A stretch of 64,000 bases of DNA from Kroppenstedtia sanguinis (GTDB taxonomy: Bacteria; Bacillota; Bacilli; Thermoactinomycetales; DSM-45169), in NCBI RefSeq assembly GCF_050433445.1, contig NZ_JBNPXF010000001.1:248001-312000 (forward strand), written 5' to 3'. This document shows positions 48,199-57,012 of the stretch, one piece after another. Below the pieces are notes generated by a model. It was not told the DNA's origin, ran no database searches, and saw only the letters and a list, made by a program, of their open reading frames with translations. The first letter of the stretch is position 1, and each line of letters opens with the position of its first letter. The translations under genes and the position numbers were made by a program.

Positions 48199-49044
48199 TC
48201 ATGTGCGACGGAAATAACCCATCACATCCATCGTCTGGGTGATATTGACAAAGGCTTGGGGGTCGGTTCCCCGGATGACTCGCTTCACATCCTCTAGCTC
48301 ATAGCGGGTGATCACAGTGAAAAGGACCTTCCGTTTTTCCAATGTATAAGCCCCTTCTGCATCGATCACCGTCACCCCCCGGACAAAGTTGGCCAACAGC
48401 TTTTTCTTGATGGCATCTCCCTTGCTGCTGATGATCATCAAGGTCAGTTTGACATGTCGGGTGTGGACGGCGTCGATCAACTTACCGGAGGCAAAGATGG
48501 AAATCATCGTGTACAGAGCCCGTTCCCAATCGAAAATAAAGCCGGAGATAAAGACGACGACGGCATTCATGCCGAAGATCAGTTCGCCGAGAGGGAATTC
48601 TTTTTTCTGGTTTATCACCATCCCGATAATGTCGAACCCGCCTGTAGAGGCACCGGAACGAAAGATCAGACCCGTAGCTACACCTACGACGACACCTCCG
48701 AAAACGGAGCAGAGAATGGGGTCGTCGGCGATTCCTCTCACCGGAATCCACTGCATGCTGATGGAGGTGACTCCCACCGATAACAGACTGTAGGCGATAA
48801 ACCTTTGACCCAGTCGGAAATAGCCCAGCAGGAGAATCGGGATATTGATCAGGAAAATGATGATTCCCGTGTTGAGAGGGGTGCGTAAACCCAAGATCAT
48901 GGCGATCCCGGACACCCCTCCGCTCAGAATTTCCTGGGGCAACAGAAACATATTGAAGGCAAAACCGATCAAGGCGGACATCACAGTGATGGTGACAATC
49001 TCGATCAGGCGGCGGAACAAGGCGCATGGCCTCCTCTCGTTCAA
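48199..49044 (-). CDS. YitT family membrane protein
   Basis: A 281-residue protein. Five or six membrane helices form the YitT (DUF161) part with MSALIGFAFNMFLLPQEILSGG, SGIAMILG, GVATGLIFRSGASTGGFDI; a soluble C-terminal DUF2179 domain follows (KLTLMIISSKGDAIKKKLL ... GVTVIDAEGAY ... VLFTVITRYEL). Widespread in Firmicutes, transport or small-molecule sensing suspected but not shown. RBS on the reverse strand is weak (GAGAGGAGGCC lies inside the start region). Confidence 0.88.
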   Translation of the reverse strand: MNERRPCALFRRLIEIVTITVMSALIGFAFNMFLLPQEILSGGVSGIAMILGLRTPLNTGIIIFLINIPILLLGYFRLGQRFIAYSLLSVGVTSISMQWIPVRGIADDPILCSVFGGVVVGVATGLIFRSGASTGGFDIIGMVINQKKEFPLGELIFGMNAVVVFISGFIFDWERALYTMISIFASGKLIDAVHTRHVKLTLMIISSKGDAIKKKLLANFVRGVTVIDAEGAYTLEKRKVLFTVITRYELEDVKRVIRGTDPQAFVNITQTMDVMGYFRRT

Positions 49045-49514
49045 GTGGTGATCTGACCGCTAAACCGACACGTACCCCGGAGGAGTCCGCCGGGCCGAAA
49101 TCTCCCCTCGGGATCGAAACCAGGCGGGTTGCGCGACGAGGTCGTAAATATCCTATTTATGCTAACACCGGAGTCACCCTTGCCGCAATCTTTTTTTCTG
49201 TAGAGATACAATTATAGCAACCGCCGGTAACAGAGGCTGGTGAAACGACAGATCCACCTTTCCCGATGCCTGTAAATCAACAGAGGGAAAAATCAGACCC
49301 TTTCCGATGGTTATATCCACTCGCCCTCATTATACTACTGAAGCCGGATTCTATCCTATGAATTGATATGGTAGGATAACAAAGACAAAGTCCGGTGGCG
49401 AAATGGGGGGGATGGTGACTGGATCATTTTGGGTTCACATTTTTGCTACGGCCATCTCTCCGGAATTTCCTACATATGATACAATATTTCTCAGTATCGA
49501 AGGAGGGTTGAGCG
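49045..49514. other. Intergenic region between divergent yitT-like and PBP genes
   Basis: 470 bases without a gene. On the reverse strand TATAAT (complement at 49329-49334) could be a -10 box for the YitT gene; on the forward strand TATGATACAAT at 49475-49485 is the likely -10 for the PBP gene. No repeats recognised. Confidence 0.45.
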
Positions 49515-51758
49515 GTGGCGAGGCAGGATCAAACCCAGTTGGACAGAAAGCAGGAGCAATCATCAGCGGGCAAGCCCGCTAGAAACATGGGAAAAGTATG
49601 GAAAGGCGTTCTTTTCACATCTTTGGTACTGATCACAATCATTGTTGTGGGAAGCGTGGCCACAGTAGGAGCTACCGCAGGTTATGTGGCGTCCTTGGTC
49701 AAGGATGAGCCGGTTCGAGATAAAGATGATATCAAGGTGAAGATTACGAGTTGGACTCAGACCAGTCACGCTTTTTTTCGTGATGGGACCCCCATCGGGA
49801 AGCTGAGTGGGGGGGAAGACCGGAAAGTGGTAACGGCGAAAGAAGTGAGTCCGTACCTGACCGACGCTTTGATCTCCACCGAAGACCGGGAGTTTTATAC
49901 GCACAAAGGGGTCGTCCCCAAGTCGCTGTTCCGGGCCGGATATCAGATGGCCACCGGAGCGGATATACAGACCGGGGGAAGTACGCTCACCCAGCAGTTG
50001 GTCAAAAATCTGTTTTTGGATTATAAACAACGAACCATGGACCGTAAAGCCAAGGAAATTTTCCTGGCGATGCGGATGGAACGATTGTTTAGTAAAGAAG
50101 ATATTATGAACGCTTATCTCAACAGCGTTTACTTCGGGAAAAACGTCAGCGGCCGCAATATGTTGGGAGTTCAGGCAGCGGCAAAGGGAATCTTTGATGT
50201 GGATGCGAAGGATCTCAACCTACCCCAAGCCGCTTATATTGCAGGTATGGTGCAGCGCCCCAATGCATACAATCCGTTCCGGGGCGATGAAAATCTGAAA
50301 AACGGCCAGAACCGGATGAAACAGGTTCTTCGCAATATGAAGGATAACGGCAAGATCTCTGAAGAGGAATACCGGAAAGCAGCCGCCTACAACGTGAAGA
50401 GCGAGATCAAGGTCAAGGATGACACCGCAATCGCCTTCCGCAAGTATCCTGCGATCACCATGGCGGTGGAGGAAGAAGCGGCCAAGGTTTTGATGAGTGT
50501 GGATGGCAAGGACGCCGCCCAACTGAGCAAACAGGGGAAATACCGGGATACGCTGGATCAATACCAACAGAAAGTGTTGACTGGCGGTTATAAGATTACC
50601 ACCACCCTGGATGAAAACTTGTATAAAGCGATGAACGAAGCGGCCCGGAACACTTCCTACGCTGACAGCAAAGAAGAGGTGGGTGCGGTTCTGCTCGATG
50701 TCAAGACCGGCAGTACCTTGGCTTTTGTCGGGGGTCGGGATTATAACAAGAACCAGAAAAACCACGCCCTGGACATGCAGCGGCAACCGGGCTCGTCCAT
50801 TAAACCGCTCTTAGACTTCGGTCCCGCTCTGGACCGGGGAGTGATCTCCCCTGACTCGGTCATCATCGACGAACCGTTGAACGCCGGGGGAGGCAAGACG
50901 TATCAAAACTATACTCATCGGTATGACGGTGCCATGACGGCCCGTGATGCCTTGGCAAAGTCCATCAACATGCCAGCGATTAAAACCTTTCGCTCCGTCG
51001 GTGCCCAGACGGCATTTGAATATCTGCGCAAGATGAATTTCCCCGTCCATGAGCATGACGGTGAAGCTTCCTCCATCGGCGGGTTCACCTACGGCTTTGA
51101 TGTGCAACGGATGACGGCGGGCTACGCTATGCTGGGGAATCAAGGGAAATTCAACGAACCGTACATGGTCAGCAAGATCGAGGATCCCAATGGAAAAGTG
51201 ATTTATGAGCACAAGAACAAACCCGTGCAGGTACTCTCCCCCAAGGCGGCCTATTGGACGACAGATATGCTGAAGGATGTGGTCCGGAAAGGAACCGGTA
51301 CCTTGGTTGGCAGAAACTTTCCGGGATACCAACTGGCGGGGAAAACGGGAACGACCAACTCCACCAAGGATGTTTGGTTTATGGGATATACGCCGGATGT
51401 GGCTTTGGGAGTCTGGACCGGTTATGATTATCCCAAAAGGATTCTCGACGACAAACGGGCCAGATATGTCTGGATCAATCTGTTCCGGGCGGCGGTCAAA
51501 ACCGATCCCAAGCTGATCAGCGGTGAGGGCTTCCCCTCCCAGCCGGCATATCCCTTCAAATGCTATGAATGTAATCGGGTAAAGAAAGAGGAGAAGAAAG
51601 AAGATAAGGGGAAACAGGAAGAGCCGAAAAATCAGTCGCGGGAAGCTCCACAGAATGATCCTCCTGAAAATGCAGGAGACAACGGGAATGGACAAGCGGA
51701 AAATCCCGCTTCTCCTCCAGGTGAAGAAGAGGCCCCACCCGCAGCAGATGGAGAATGA
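49515..51758 (+). CDS. Class A penicillin-binding protein (PBP1A family)
   Basis: A 747-residue bifunctional peptidoglycan synthase with GTG start after GAAGGAGGGTTGAGC. Cytosolic tail, one membrane helix (VLFTSLVLITIIVVGSVATVG), then the glycosyltransferase (GT51) domain with catalytic Glu in ALISTEDREFYTHKGV, TGGSTLTQQLVKNLFL, and AYLNSVYFG; the transpeptidase has SxxK in QPGSSIKPLL, SxN in AKSINMP and KTG in AGKTGTTN. A Pro/Glu/Lys-rich tail (about 690-747) with a CYECN cysteine pair closes the protein. Exposed outside the membrane. Followed by a terminator. Confidence 0.94.
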   Translation: MARQDQTQLDRKQEQSSAGKPARNMGKVWKGVLFTSLVLITIIVVGSVATVGATAGYVASLVKDEPVRDKDDIKVKITSWTQTSHAFFRDGTPIGKLSGGEDRKVVTAKEVSPYLTDALISTEDREFYTHKGVVPKSLFRAGYQMATGADIQTGGSTLTQQLVKNLFLDYKQRTMDRKAKEIFLAMRMERLFSKEDIMNAYLNSVYFGKNVSGRNMLGVQAAAKGIFDVDAKDLNLPQAAYIAGMVQRPNAYNPFRGDENLKNGQNRMKQVLRNMKDNGKISEEEYRKAAAYNVKSEIKVKDDTAIAFRKYPAITMAVEEEAAKVLMSVDGKDAAQLSKQGKYRDTLDQYQQKVLTGGYKITTTLDENLYKAMNEAARNTSYADSKEEVGAVLLDVKTGSTLAFVGGRDYNKNQKNHALDMQRQPGSSIKPLLDFGPALDRGVISPDSVIIDEPLNAGGGKTYQNYTHRYDGAMTARDALAKSINMPAIKTFRSVGAQTAFEYLRKMNFPVHEHDGEASSIGGFTYGFDVQRMTAGYAMLGNQGKFNEPYMVSKIEDPNGKVIYEHKNKPVQVLSPKAAYWTTDMLKDVVRKGTGTLVGRNFPGYQLAGKTGTTNSTKDVWFMGYTPDVALGVWTGYDYPKRILDDKRARYVWINLFRAAVKTDPKLISGEGFPSQPAYPFKCYECNRVKKEEKKEDKGKQEEPKNQSREAPQNDPPENAGDNGNGQAENPASPPGEEEAPPAADGE

Positions 51759-51763
51759 AACGG

Positions 51764-51792
51764 AACCCTCGTCGCCGAGACGAGGGTTTTTT
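51764..51792 (+). terminator. Terminator of the PBP gene
   Basis: AACCCTCGTC (51764-51773)/GACGAGGGTT (51779-51788) with T-run to 51792. Confidence 0.9.
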
Positions 51793-51877
51793 TACGCCCT
51801 AAATTTCTATAAAAAAGGGAAAATGTCATATTTTGTAGAAATGATGCTTCATCCGTATGTTGAAGGGTTGTGACTGG

Positions 51878-54325
51878 ATGAAGCGGCCTTTCTTTGTGTT
51901 GGCTTTGGGATGGGCACTTGGGATCGGTCTGGGACAATGGGGAGGTGGGAGTTGGCTGATTTGGGGAGGACTGGGCGGGGCGGTGTTGTTGTTCGGGGGG
52001 ATTTGGTATTATTGGCGAATGCGGGGATGGGTTCTGATTCTTTGTTTGGCCGGATGTTTTTTGGGGGCGGCTCAGTTGCGAGGCGTGGAGGAGGGTCATC
52101 GCCCCCCACTTCCTGTACCGCCCCACTCCTCTGTGCAAGGGGTGGTACAGGGAAAGTTAGTCAGTCCAGCAACAGTGGACGGGGATCGGGTACGGTTCGT
52201 GGTCCGCAGTCAGCGGGTCTGGCTGGGGCAGCAGGAGCTGAAAGTAAGGGAGAGGATTCAGTTTCAATTCCGCCTTCACCATCCACAAGAGAAACAGCTG
52301 GCTCACCGTTTGGGGCGGGGAATGGAGATCACGACCCCTGCTCAGTTGACTCATCCGGACCCTCCCCGCAATCCAGGAGCCTTTGATTATCGCGGCTATC
52401 TCCATCGACAAGGAATTCATCTGTTAGGAGAAGGAAATCTCCGAGATCTTCGTATCGTGTCTGAGGAATTCTCCTTTCGGGGGCAATTGGATCGGTTGCG
52501 GGAGCGGTTGGAAGAGCGATTGGATCATCTCTACCCTTCGAATCATGCGGGATTGATGAAGGGGATGCTTCTCGGGGAGCGAAAGGCGGTTCCACCGGAA
52601 ATGGAGGAAGATTTTCGCTCCCTCGGCCTGGTCCATCTGCTGGCGATTTCAGGACTTCATGTGGGGGTGTTCGTGGGTTGTTTGTACGGAATCCTCACAT
52701 GGAGCGGGGTGACGAGGGAGAAGACCTCCTGGGTCTGCCTCCTGTCTCTTCCTCTCTATGCGCTGTTGACCGGGGCGGGTGCGCCGGTGATCCGGGCGGC
52801 GGTGATGGCCGGAATGGGATTGCTGGCGGTGATCCTGAACAGGTGGAAGGACAGTCTGTCTTTCTTCGGGCTGGCGGCACTGGTGATGTTGTGGTGGAAT
52901 CCATATCAAATGATGGAGCCGGGATTTCAACTCTCCTTTGCGGTCACAGGTGCTCTGCTGGTGGCGACAGGCCCCTTGAGCCACCGAATTCCCACCCCTT
53001 GGCCTCGTTTCAATCAGCTGATGGCGGTGACACTGATCGCTGAAGTGGCCTCATTTCCCTTGCTAATCTACCATTTTCACGAGTTTCCCACGCTGTCTTT
53101 TGCTGTGAATGGAATCATTGTTCCAGTAATGACCGCTTTGGTTATTCCTCTGGGCATGCTTTCCCTCGGGCTGGGAATGCTTCATGTCAACTTCGGGTTT
53201 TGGCCCGCCTGGGTCGCCTCCAAGCTGCTCTCTGGGATGGAATCTTTCTTAGCCTTTCCGGCATCTTGGACGTGGTTTCGCATCCCTTGGTCTCCTCCTT
53301 CCGGGTGGTGGATGGCTGCATATACCGCTACTGTCCTATATCTGTTTTGGGCCTGGAGTGGAGGTGGGCTGAGGCGAGCCCGGCATGGTAAAGTGTCCTG
53401 GATCCTCGTCATCGTGGTGGTGATCGGTTCGCTTCCAGGAGGGGGCGGGGGCGAACAGGAACTGCGGATCACTTTTATCGATGTAGGGCAGGGGGATGCC
53501 ACTCTCATCGAAACTCCCGGTGGCCAGGTGATTCTGGTGGACGGAGGCGGGACACTCCCTTGGCAAAAAGAACCCTGGCAGAAGCGACGGAAGGAGTTTG
53601 AAGTGGGGAGAGAAGTTTTGCTCCCCTATTTGAAATATCGTGGGATTCATCAGGTGGATTGGATGGTGATGACTCACGGAGATGCGGACCACATCGGTGG
53701 GTTGCAGGCAGTGGTGGAGGAGTTGACAGTGGCGAAGGTGTTGCGTAATCCGTTGCCTCCGGGGACCGATCTGGAAGAGAAATTGCTGGGACGGTTGTTC
53801 CGACAAGGAATCCCGGTCTACATATCGGAACCGGGAACATCGTGGGAACCGGAGCCGGGAATCCGTTTGCAGGTTCTTCATCCGCCGCTTACAGATTCAA
53901 AACCCGAATCGGATAACGATGCTTCCGTCGTCCTTCTATTGACAGCTTACGGACATTCCGTCCTATTGCCCGGGGATCTGGAGGAACGGGGGGAGCAGCA
54001 GATTTTGGACCATTGGCAACTGCCGCGAATCGACGTTTTAAAGGTGGGTCACCATGGGAGCCGCACCTCCACCGGAGAGAAGTGGTTGGAGACCCTCCGT
54101 CCCCAGGAAGCGATCATCTCCGCTGGGAGGGAAAATCGTTTTGGTCACCCGGCCCCTGAGGTGGTGGACCGTTTGAAAGCTCATGGAGTTCGTATTTGGA
54201 GGACAGATCGTCATGGAGCCATAATCCTTCGAATCCGCCCACAGGGGGTGAAAGTGGAGCCGATGATTTCCGAGACAGGGATGCCAGTAGGATTTAGACA
54301 GGATATAATAAGATGGCAAATCTAA
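51878..54325 (+). CDS. comEC: DNA internalisation protein ComEC/Rec2
   Basis: An 815-residue polytopic protein that carries single-stranded DNA across the membrane in transformation. The ATG at 51878 is preferred to a TTG 21 bases earlier. N-terminal helices and a DUF4131 domain with HRLGRGMEI, NPGAFDYRGYLHRQGI; the competence domain with LAISGLHVGVFVG and TGAGAPVIRAAVMAG; a C-terminal metallo-beta-lactamase domain with FIDVGQGDATLIETPGG, THGDADHIGG, LPGDLEERGE and KVGHHGSRTS. It lacks its usual upstream neighbours comEA and comEB. Confidence 0.95.
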   Translation: MKRPFFVLALGWALGIGLGQWGGGSWLIWGGLGGAVLLFGGIWYYWRMRGWVLILCLAGCFLGAAQLRGVEEGHRPPLPVPPHSSVQGVVQGKLVSPATVDGDRVRFVVRSQRVWLGQQELKVRERIQFQFRLHHPQEKQLAHRLGRGMEITTPAQLTHPDPPRNPGAFDYRGYLHRQGIHLLGEGNLRDLRIVSEEFSFRGQLDRLRERLEERLDHLYPSNHAGLMKGMLLGERKAVPPEMEEDFRSLGLVHLLAISGLHVGVFVGCLYGILTWSGVTREKTSWVCLLSLPLYALLTGAGAPVIRAAVMAGMGLLAVILNRWKDSLSFFGLAALVMLWWNPYQMMEPGFQLSFAVTGALLVATGPLSHRIPTPWPRFNQLMAVTLIAEVASFPLLIYHFHEFPTLSFAVNGIIVPVMTALVIPLGMLSLGLGMLHVNFGFWPAWVASKLLSGMESFLAFPASWTWFRIPWSPPSGWWMAAYTATVLYLFWAWSGGGLRRARHGKVSWILVIVVVIGSLPGGGGGEQELRITFIDVGQGDATLIETPGGQVILVDGGGTLPWQKEPWQKRRKEFEVGREVLLPYLKYRGIHQVDWMVMTHGDADHIGGLQAVVEELTVAKVLRNPLPPGTDLEEKLLGRLFRQGIPVYISEPGTSWEPEPGIRLQVLHPPLTDSKPESDNDASVVLLLTAYGHSVLLPGDLEERGEQQILDHWQLPRIDVLKVGHHGSRTSTGEKWLETLRPQEAIISAGRENRFGHPAPEVVDRLKAHGVRIWRTDRHGAIILRIRPQGVKVEPMISETGMPVGFRQDIIRWQI

Positions 54326-54346
54326 AGCAGAAAGAGGGATTCATCC

Positions 54347-54679
54347 ATGCTGATTGTCACAACCGATCATGTACCCGGCCACAGAGTCCTAGAAGTGAAG
54401 GGAATGGTCAAAGGGAGCACGGTGCAGGCAAAACACATCGGCAAGGACATCTTGGCCGGATTGAAAAATATTGTTGGTGGAGAGATTCATGACTATACGG
54501 AGTTGCTCAAAGAGGCCCGCCGGGTTGCCATCCAGCGGATGAGCGAGCAGGCGGAACAGTTGGGAGCCGACGCTATCGTCGCCGTCCGTTTGCAGACCTC
54601 GGCAGTGATGGACGGCGCCTCGGAGCTAATCGCATATGGAACCGCCGTGGTGACGGAGCCGGCAAATGATCAAACGTGA
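54347..54679 (+). CDS. YbjQ family (UPF0145) protein
   Basis: A 110-residue protein with RBS AAAGAGGG. Family features: VLEVKGMVKGSTVQAKHIGKDI, a long helical segment EIHDYTELLKEARRVAIQRM and the strand GADAIVAVRLQTSAVMDGASEL. YbjQ-like proteins form pentamers and are sometimes annotated as heavy-metal binding, without firm function. In B. subtilis the small yqzM lies between comEC and holA; this gene occupies the place instead. Confidence 0.88.
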   Translation: MLIVTTDHVPGHRVLEVKGMVKGSTVQAKHIGKDILAGLKNIVGGEIHDYTELLKEARRVAIQRMSEQAEQLGADAIVAVRLQTSAVMDGASELIAYGTAVVTEPANDQT

Positions 54680-54772
54680 GCAGAAATTGAATGCAATTTC
54701 AGCGGCGAGGGTGCAGGGGTTGCTCCGGATCTGGCTCGGAGTAACCAAACACTCTCTGAAACTTCACACCGC

Positions 54773-54802
54773 TTGCGATCGACGAGGGCCGGTCGCTTTT
54801 TT
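54773..54802 (+). terminator. Probable terminator
   Basis: GCGATCGAC and GGCCGGTCGC form an imperfect stem followed by TTTTTT. Confidence 0.5.
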
Positions 54803-55035
54803 CGATCGGGGACCCGGATTCGCCCAGGGATCCAAATCCATAAATTGAGTATGAAAACAAGTACTCCCCTCCCATCCATAACCTCCACTAGAATTTTTCC
54901 CAGCCCCTTCTCATGCCACGGAGGGGGCTTCTCTGTATGGTACAATGGATGGACAGAAGCGGGATTTTACGTCGAAGCAGGATCGGCTGAGTAAGTTCGG
55001 GGACAGACCCGGTTCGTAAAAGGGGGACGCACATC

Positions 55036-56052
55036 ATGGATGATAAATGGATCAAGGAGATTGAGTCCGGCCAGTTCGCACCGGTCTACCTGTTTTACGG
55101 AATGGAAACTTTCCTCATGGAAGATGCGATCCGGCGTCTGGAGGATGCGGTGCTGGGGGATGGAGAAGATCGGCAATGGAATCATACAGTGATGGATTTG
55201 GAGGAGATGCCGATCCAAGACCTGGTGTTGGAGGCGGAGACTCCCTCTTTTTTTGGTGGACACCGGTTGGTGGTGGGGAAGAACGCTTGGTTTCTCACTG
55301 CTAATCGGGGCAAGGAGAAACAAGAACATCGGCCGGAGGAGTTGGTCCGTTACGCTGCCCGTCCCCTGGAAGGGAATGTGCTGGTGATTACCGTGTCTGC
55401 AGAGAAGTTGGATGTAAGGAAAAAAGTGGTGAAGGATCTGAAAAGAAAGGTTCGGGAAGTCGTTTTTCAACCCTTGGATTCCAAGGAACTCCCCCGTTGG
55501 GTGGCAGGGAAGTTGAAAGAGACTGGAGTGAAGGTGCATCCCCGAACTACAGAGGCTCTCATCCGCCAGGTGGGAGGCGATCTGCAGCTTCTCGATATGG
55601 AAATCCGAAAATTGGCCACCTATGTCGGGACCTCCGGCAGGATTACGCCAGAGACTGTGGCGGAGATGGTCCCCCGTACTTTGGAGCAGGATGTATTTAA
55701 ACTGGTGGATCGAGTGGCCCGACGGAAAACTGCCGAAGGGATCGCTCTCTTTTACGATCTGTTGCAGAACCGGGAGGAACCGATCCGGATCCTCGCGTTG
55801 ATCATCCGTCAATTCCGCCTGATGCTCCAAGTCAAGGTGTTAGCTGCTAAGGGGATGTCGGAGCGGGAGATAGCATCCACACTTAAAGTTCATCCCTATC
55901 CGGTGAAACTGGCTCTGCGACAGGTCCACACTTGTTCGGAGGGGGCTTTGCGGGAATGGTTGTTCCAGTCCATCGAGGCGGAGCGGGATATCAAGTCGGG
56001 TCGGATCGACAAGACCTTGGCACTGGAGCGTTTAATTCTGTCTGTCCGATGA
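55036..56052 (+). CDS. holA: DNA polymerase III delta subunit
   Basis: A 338-residue clamp-loader subunit. The N-terminal AAA+-like part has PVYLFYGMETFLMEDAIRRL and the region around AETPSFFGGHRLVVGKNAWF; RYAARPLEGNVLVITVS and EVVFQPLDSKELPRWV are typical of HolA; the C-terminal collar contains LALIIRQFRLMLQVKVL and HPYPVKLALRQ. In the comEC-holA-rpsT order of Bacillales. Preceded by a TACAAT -10-like box near 54939 and a GGGGGACGCACATC leader. Confidence 0.93.
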   Translation: MDDKWIKEIESGQFAPVYLFYGMETFLMEDAIRRLEDAVLGDGEDRQWNHTVMDLEEMPIQDLVLEAETPSFFGGHRLVVGKNAWFLTANRGKEKQEHRPEELVRYAARPLEGNVLVITVSAEKLDVRKKVVKDLKRKVREVVFQPLDSKELPRWVAGKLKETGVKVHPRTTEALIRQVGGDLQLLDMEIRKLATYVGTSGRITPETVAEMVPRTLEQDVFKLVDRVARRKTAEGIALFYDLLQNREEPIRILALIIRQFRLMLQVKVLAAKGMSEREIASTLKVHPYPVKLALRQVHTCSEGALREWLFQSIEAERDIKSGRIDKTLALERLILSVR

Positions 56053-56126
56053 GAGATTGACAAGGGGGAAGGCATGGCACCCTAACACACACGGAGATAC
56101 TTTATTTAGAAAGAGGTTGCGGATCT

Positions 56127-56615
56127 ATGGATCATAAAAACAGACCGGCGGGGGTGAAGATCGTGAGTGCCTGCTTCGCCGGGGTCCACTGCCGTTATGA
56201 TAAAAAACACAATCTGATCGAGGAGATCCGGAAGCTGGTGCAGGAAGGAAAGGCCATCCCCGTCTGTCCCGAACAGATGGGGGGACTTTCCACTCCCCGC
56301 AATCCAGCGGAGATCGTCGGCGGAGACGGTGACGATGTGCTGGAAGGCAAAGCAAAGGTGATCGACAATCGAGGAAACGATGTCACTCAACAATTTGTGG
56401 AGGGGGCCCAGGAGGCACTGGCCATGGCTCAGTCTGTGGGTGCCACGGAAGCCATCTTGAAAGAGCGAAGTCCCTCCTGCGGAAGCTGTAGGATCTATGA
56501 CGGCACCTTCAGCAAGTCGAAGAAAGCGGGACGGGGCGTGACAGCGGCTCTCCTCCGCCGCCACGGCATCCGTGTGGTTTCGGAGGAAACATGGGAAGGT
56601 AAGGAAGGATGCTGA
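56127..56615 (+). CDS. DUF523 family protein
   Basis: A 162-residue protein. DUF523 hallmarks are conserved cysteines in VSACFAGVHCRYDKKHN, IPVCPEQMGGLSTPRNPAEI, then AILKERSPSCGSCRIYDGTF and GRGVTAALLRRHGI. The family has a Rossmann-like domain with a possible metal or cofactor site; function unknown. Its place between holA and the ligase gene is not part of the B. subtilis order. A terminator follows. Confidence 0.88.
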   Translation: MDHKNRPAGVKIVSACFAGVHCRYDKKHNLIEEIRKLVQEGKAIPVCPEQMGGLSTPRNPAEIVGGDGDDVLEGKAKVIDNRGNDVTQQFVEGAQEALAMAQSVGATEAILKERSPSCGSCRIYDGTFSKSKKAGRGVTAALLRRHGIRVVSEETWEGKEGC

Positions 56616-56621
56616 AAAAGG

Positions 56622-56650
56622 AAAAGCTCGCCTGATCAGGCGAGCTTTTT
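56622..56650 (+). terminator. Terminator of the DUF523 gene
   Basis: AAAAGCTCGCC/GGCGAGCTTTT around TGATCA, ends in T-run. Confidence 0.85.
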
Positions 56651-57012
56651 GGCCTATCAGTTTAATCCTAGATCTTTTGGCAATAACTGAGTTTTACCGA
56701 GGTTGGAAAAAAAGAGGTGGTTCCGGGTTTTTGGATGATTCGCTTTCAGTTGCTGTGAGAAGGTGGTGCGGGTTTACAGGAGCCGATGTGAGTTGTAGAA
56801 TTCGCTGAGGTCACCGAGGTCCACCATTCCCCGTTTTGCAGGAATTTCTCTAGAAACGTCAAGATCGATGTAATGGCTCTCGGTGTTCTCCGTTGTAAAT
56901 ATTTCGATGTTTAAAAGAAAGCTCCTTTTGAGATCTATTTTTCTGTTATATAATGGCTGTGATGAGGGCCTAATTCATTTATAAATACATTTCTAACAGG
57001 GGTGTGCAAGTG
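56651..57012 (+). promoter_or_regulatory. Upstream region of the acyl-adenylate ligase gene
   Basis: 360 bases without a gene. TATAAT at 56949-56954 is a probable -10; a TTGAGA 15 bases earlier (56928-56933) is a weak -35. Confidence 0.4.
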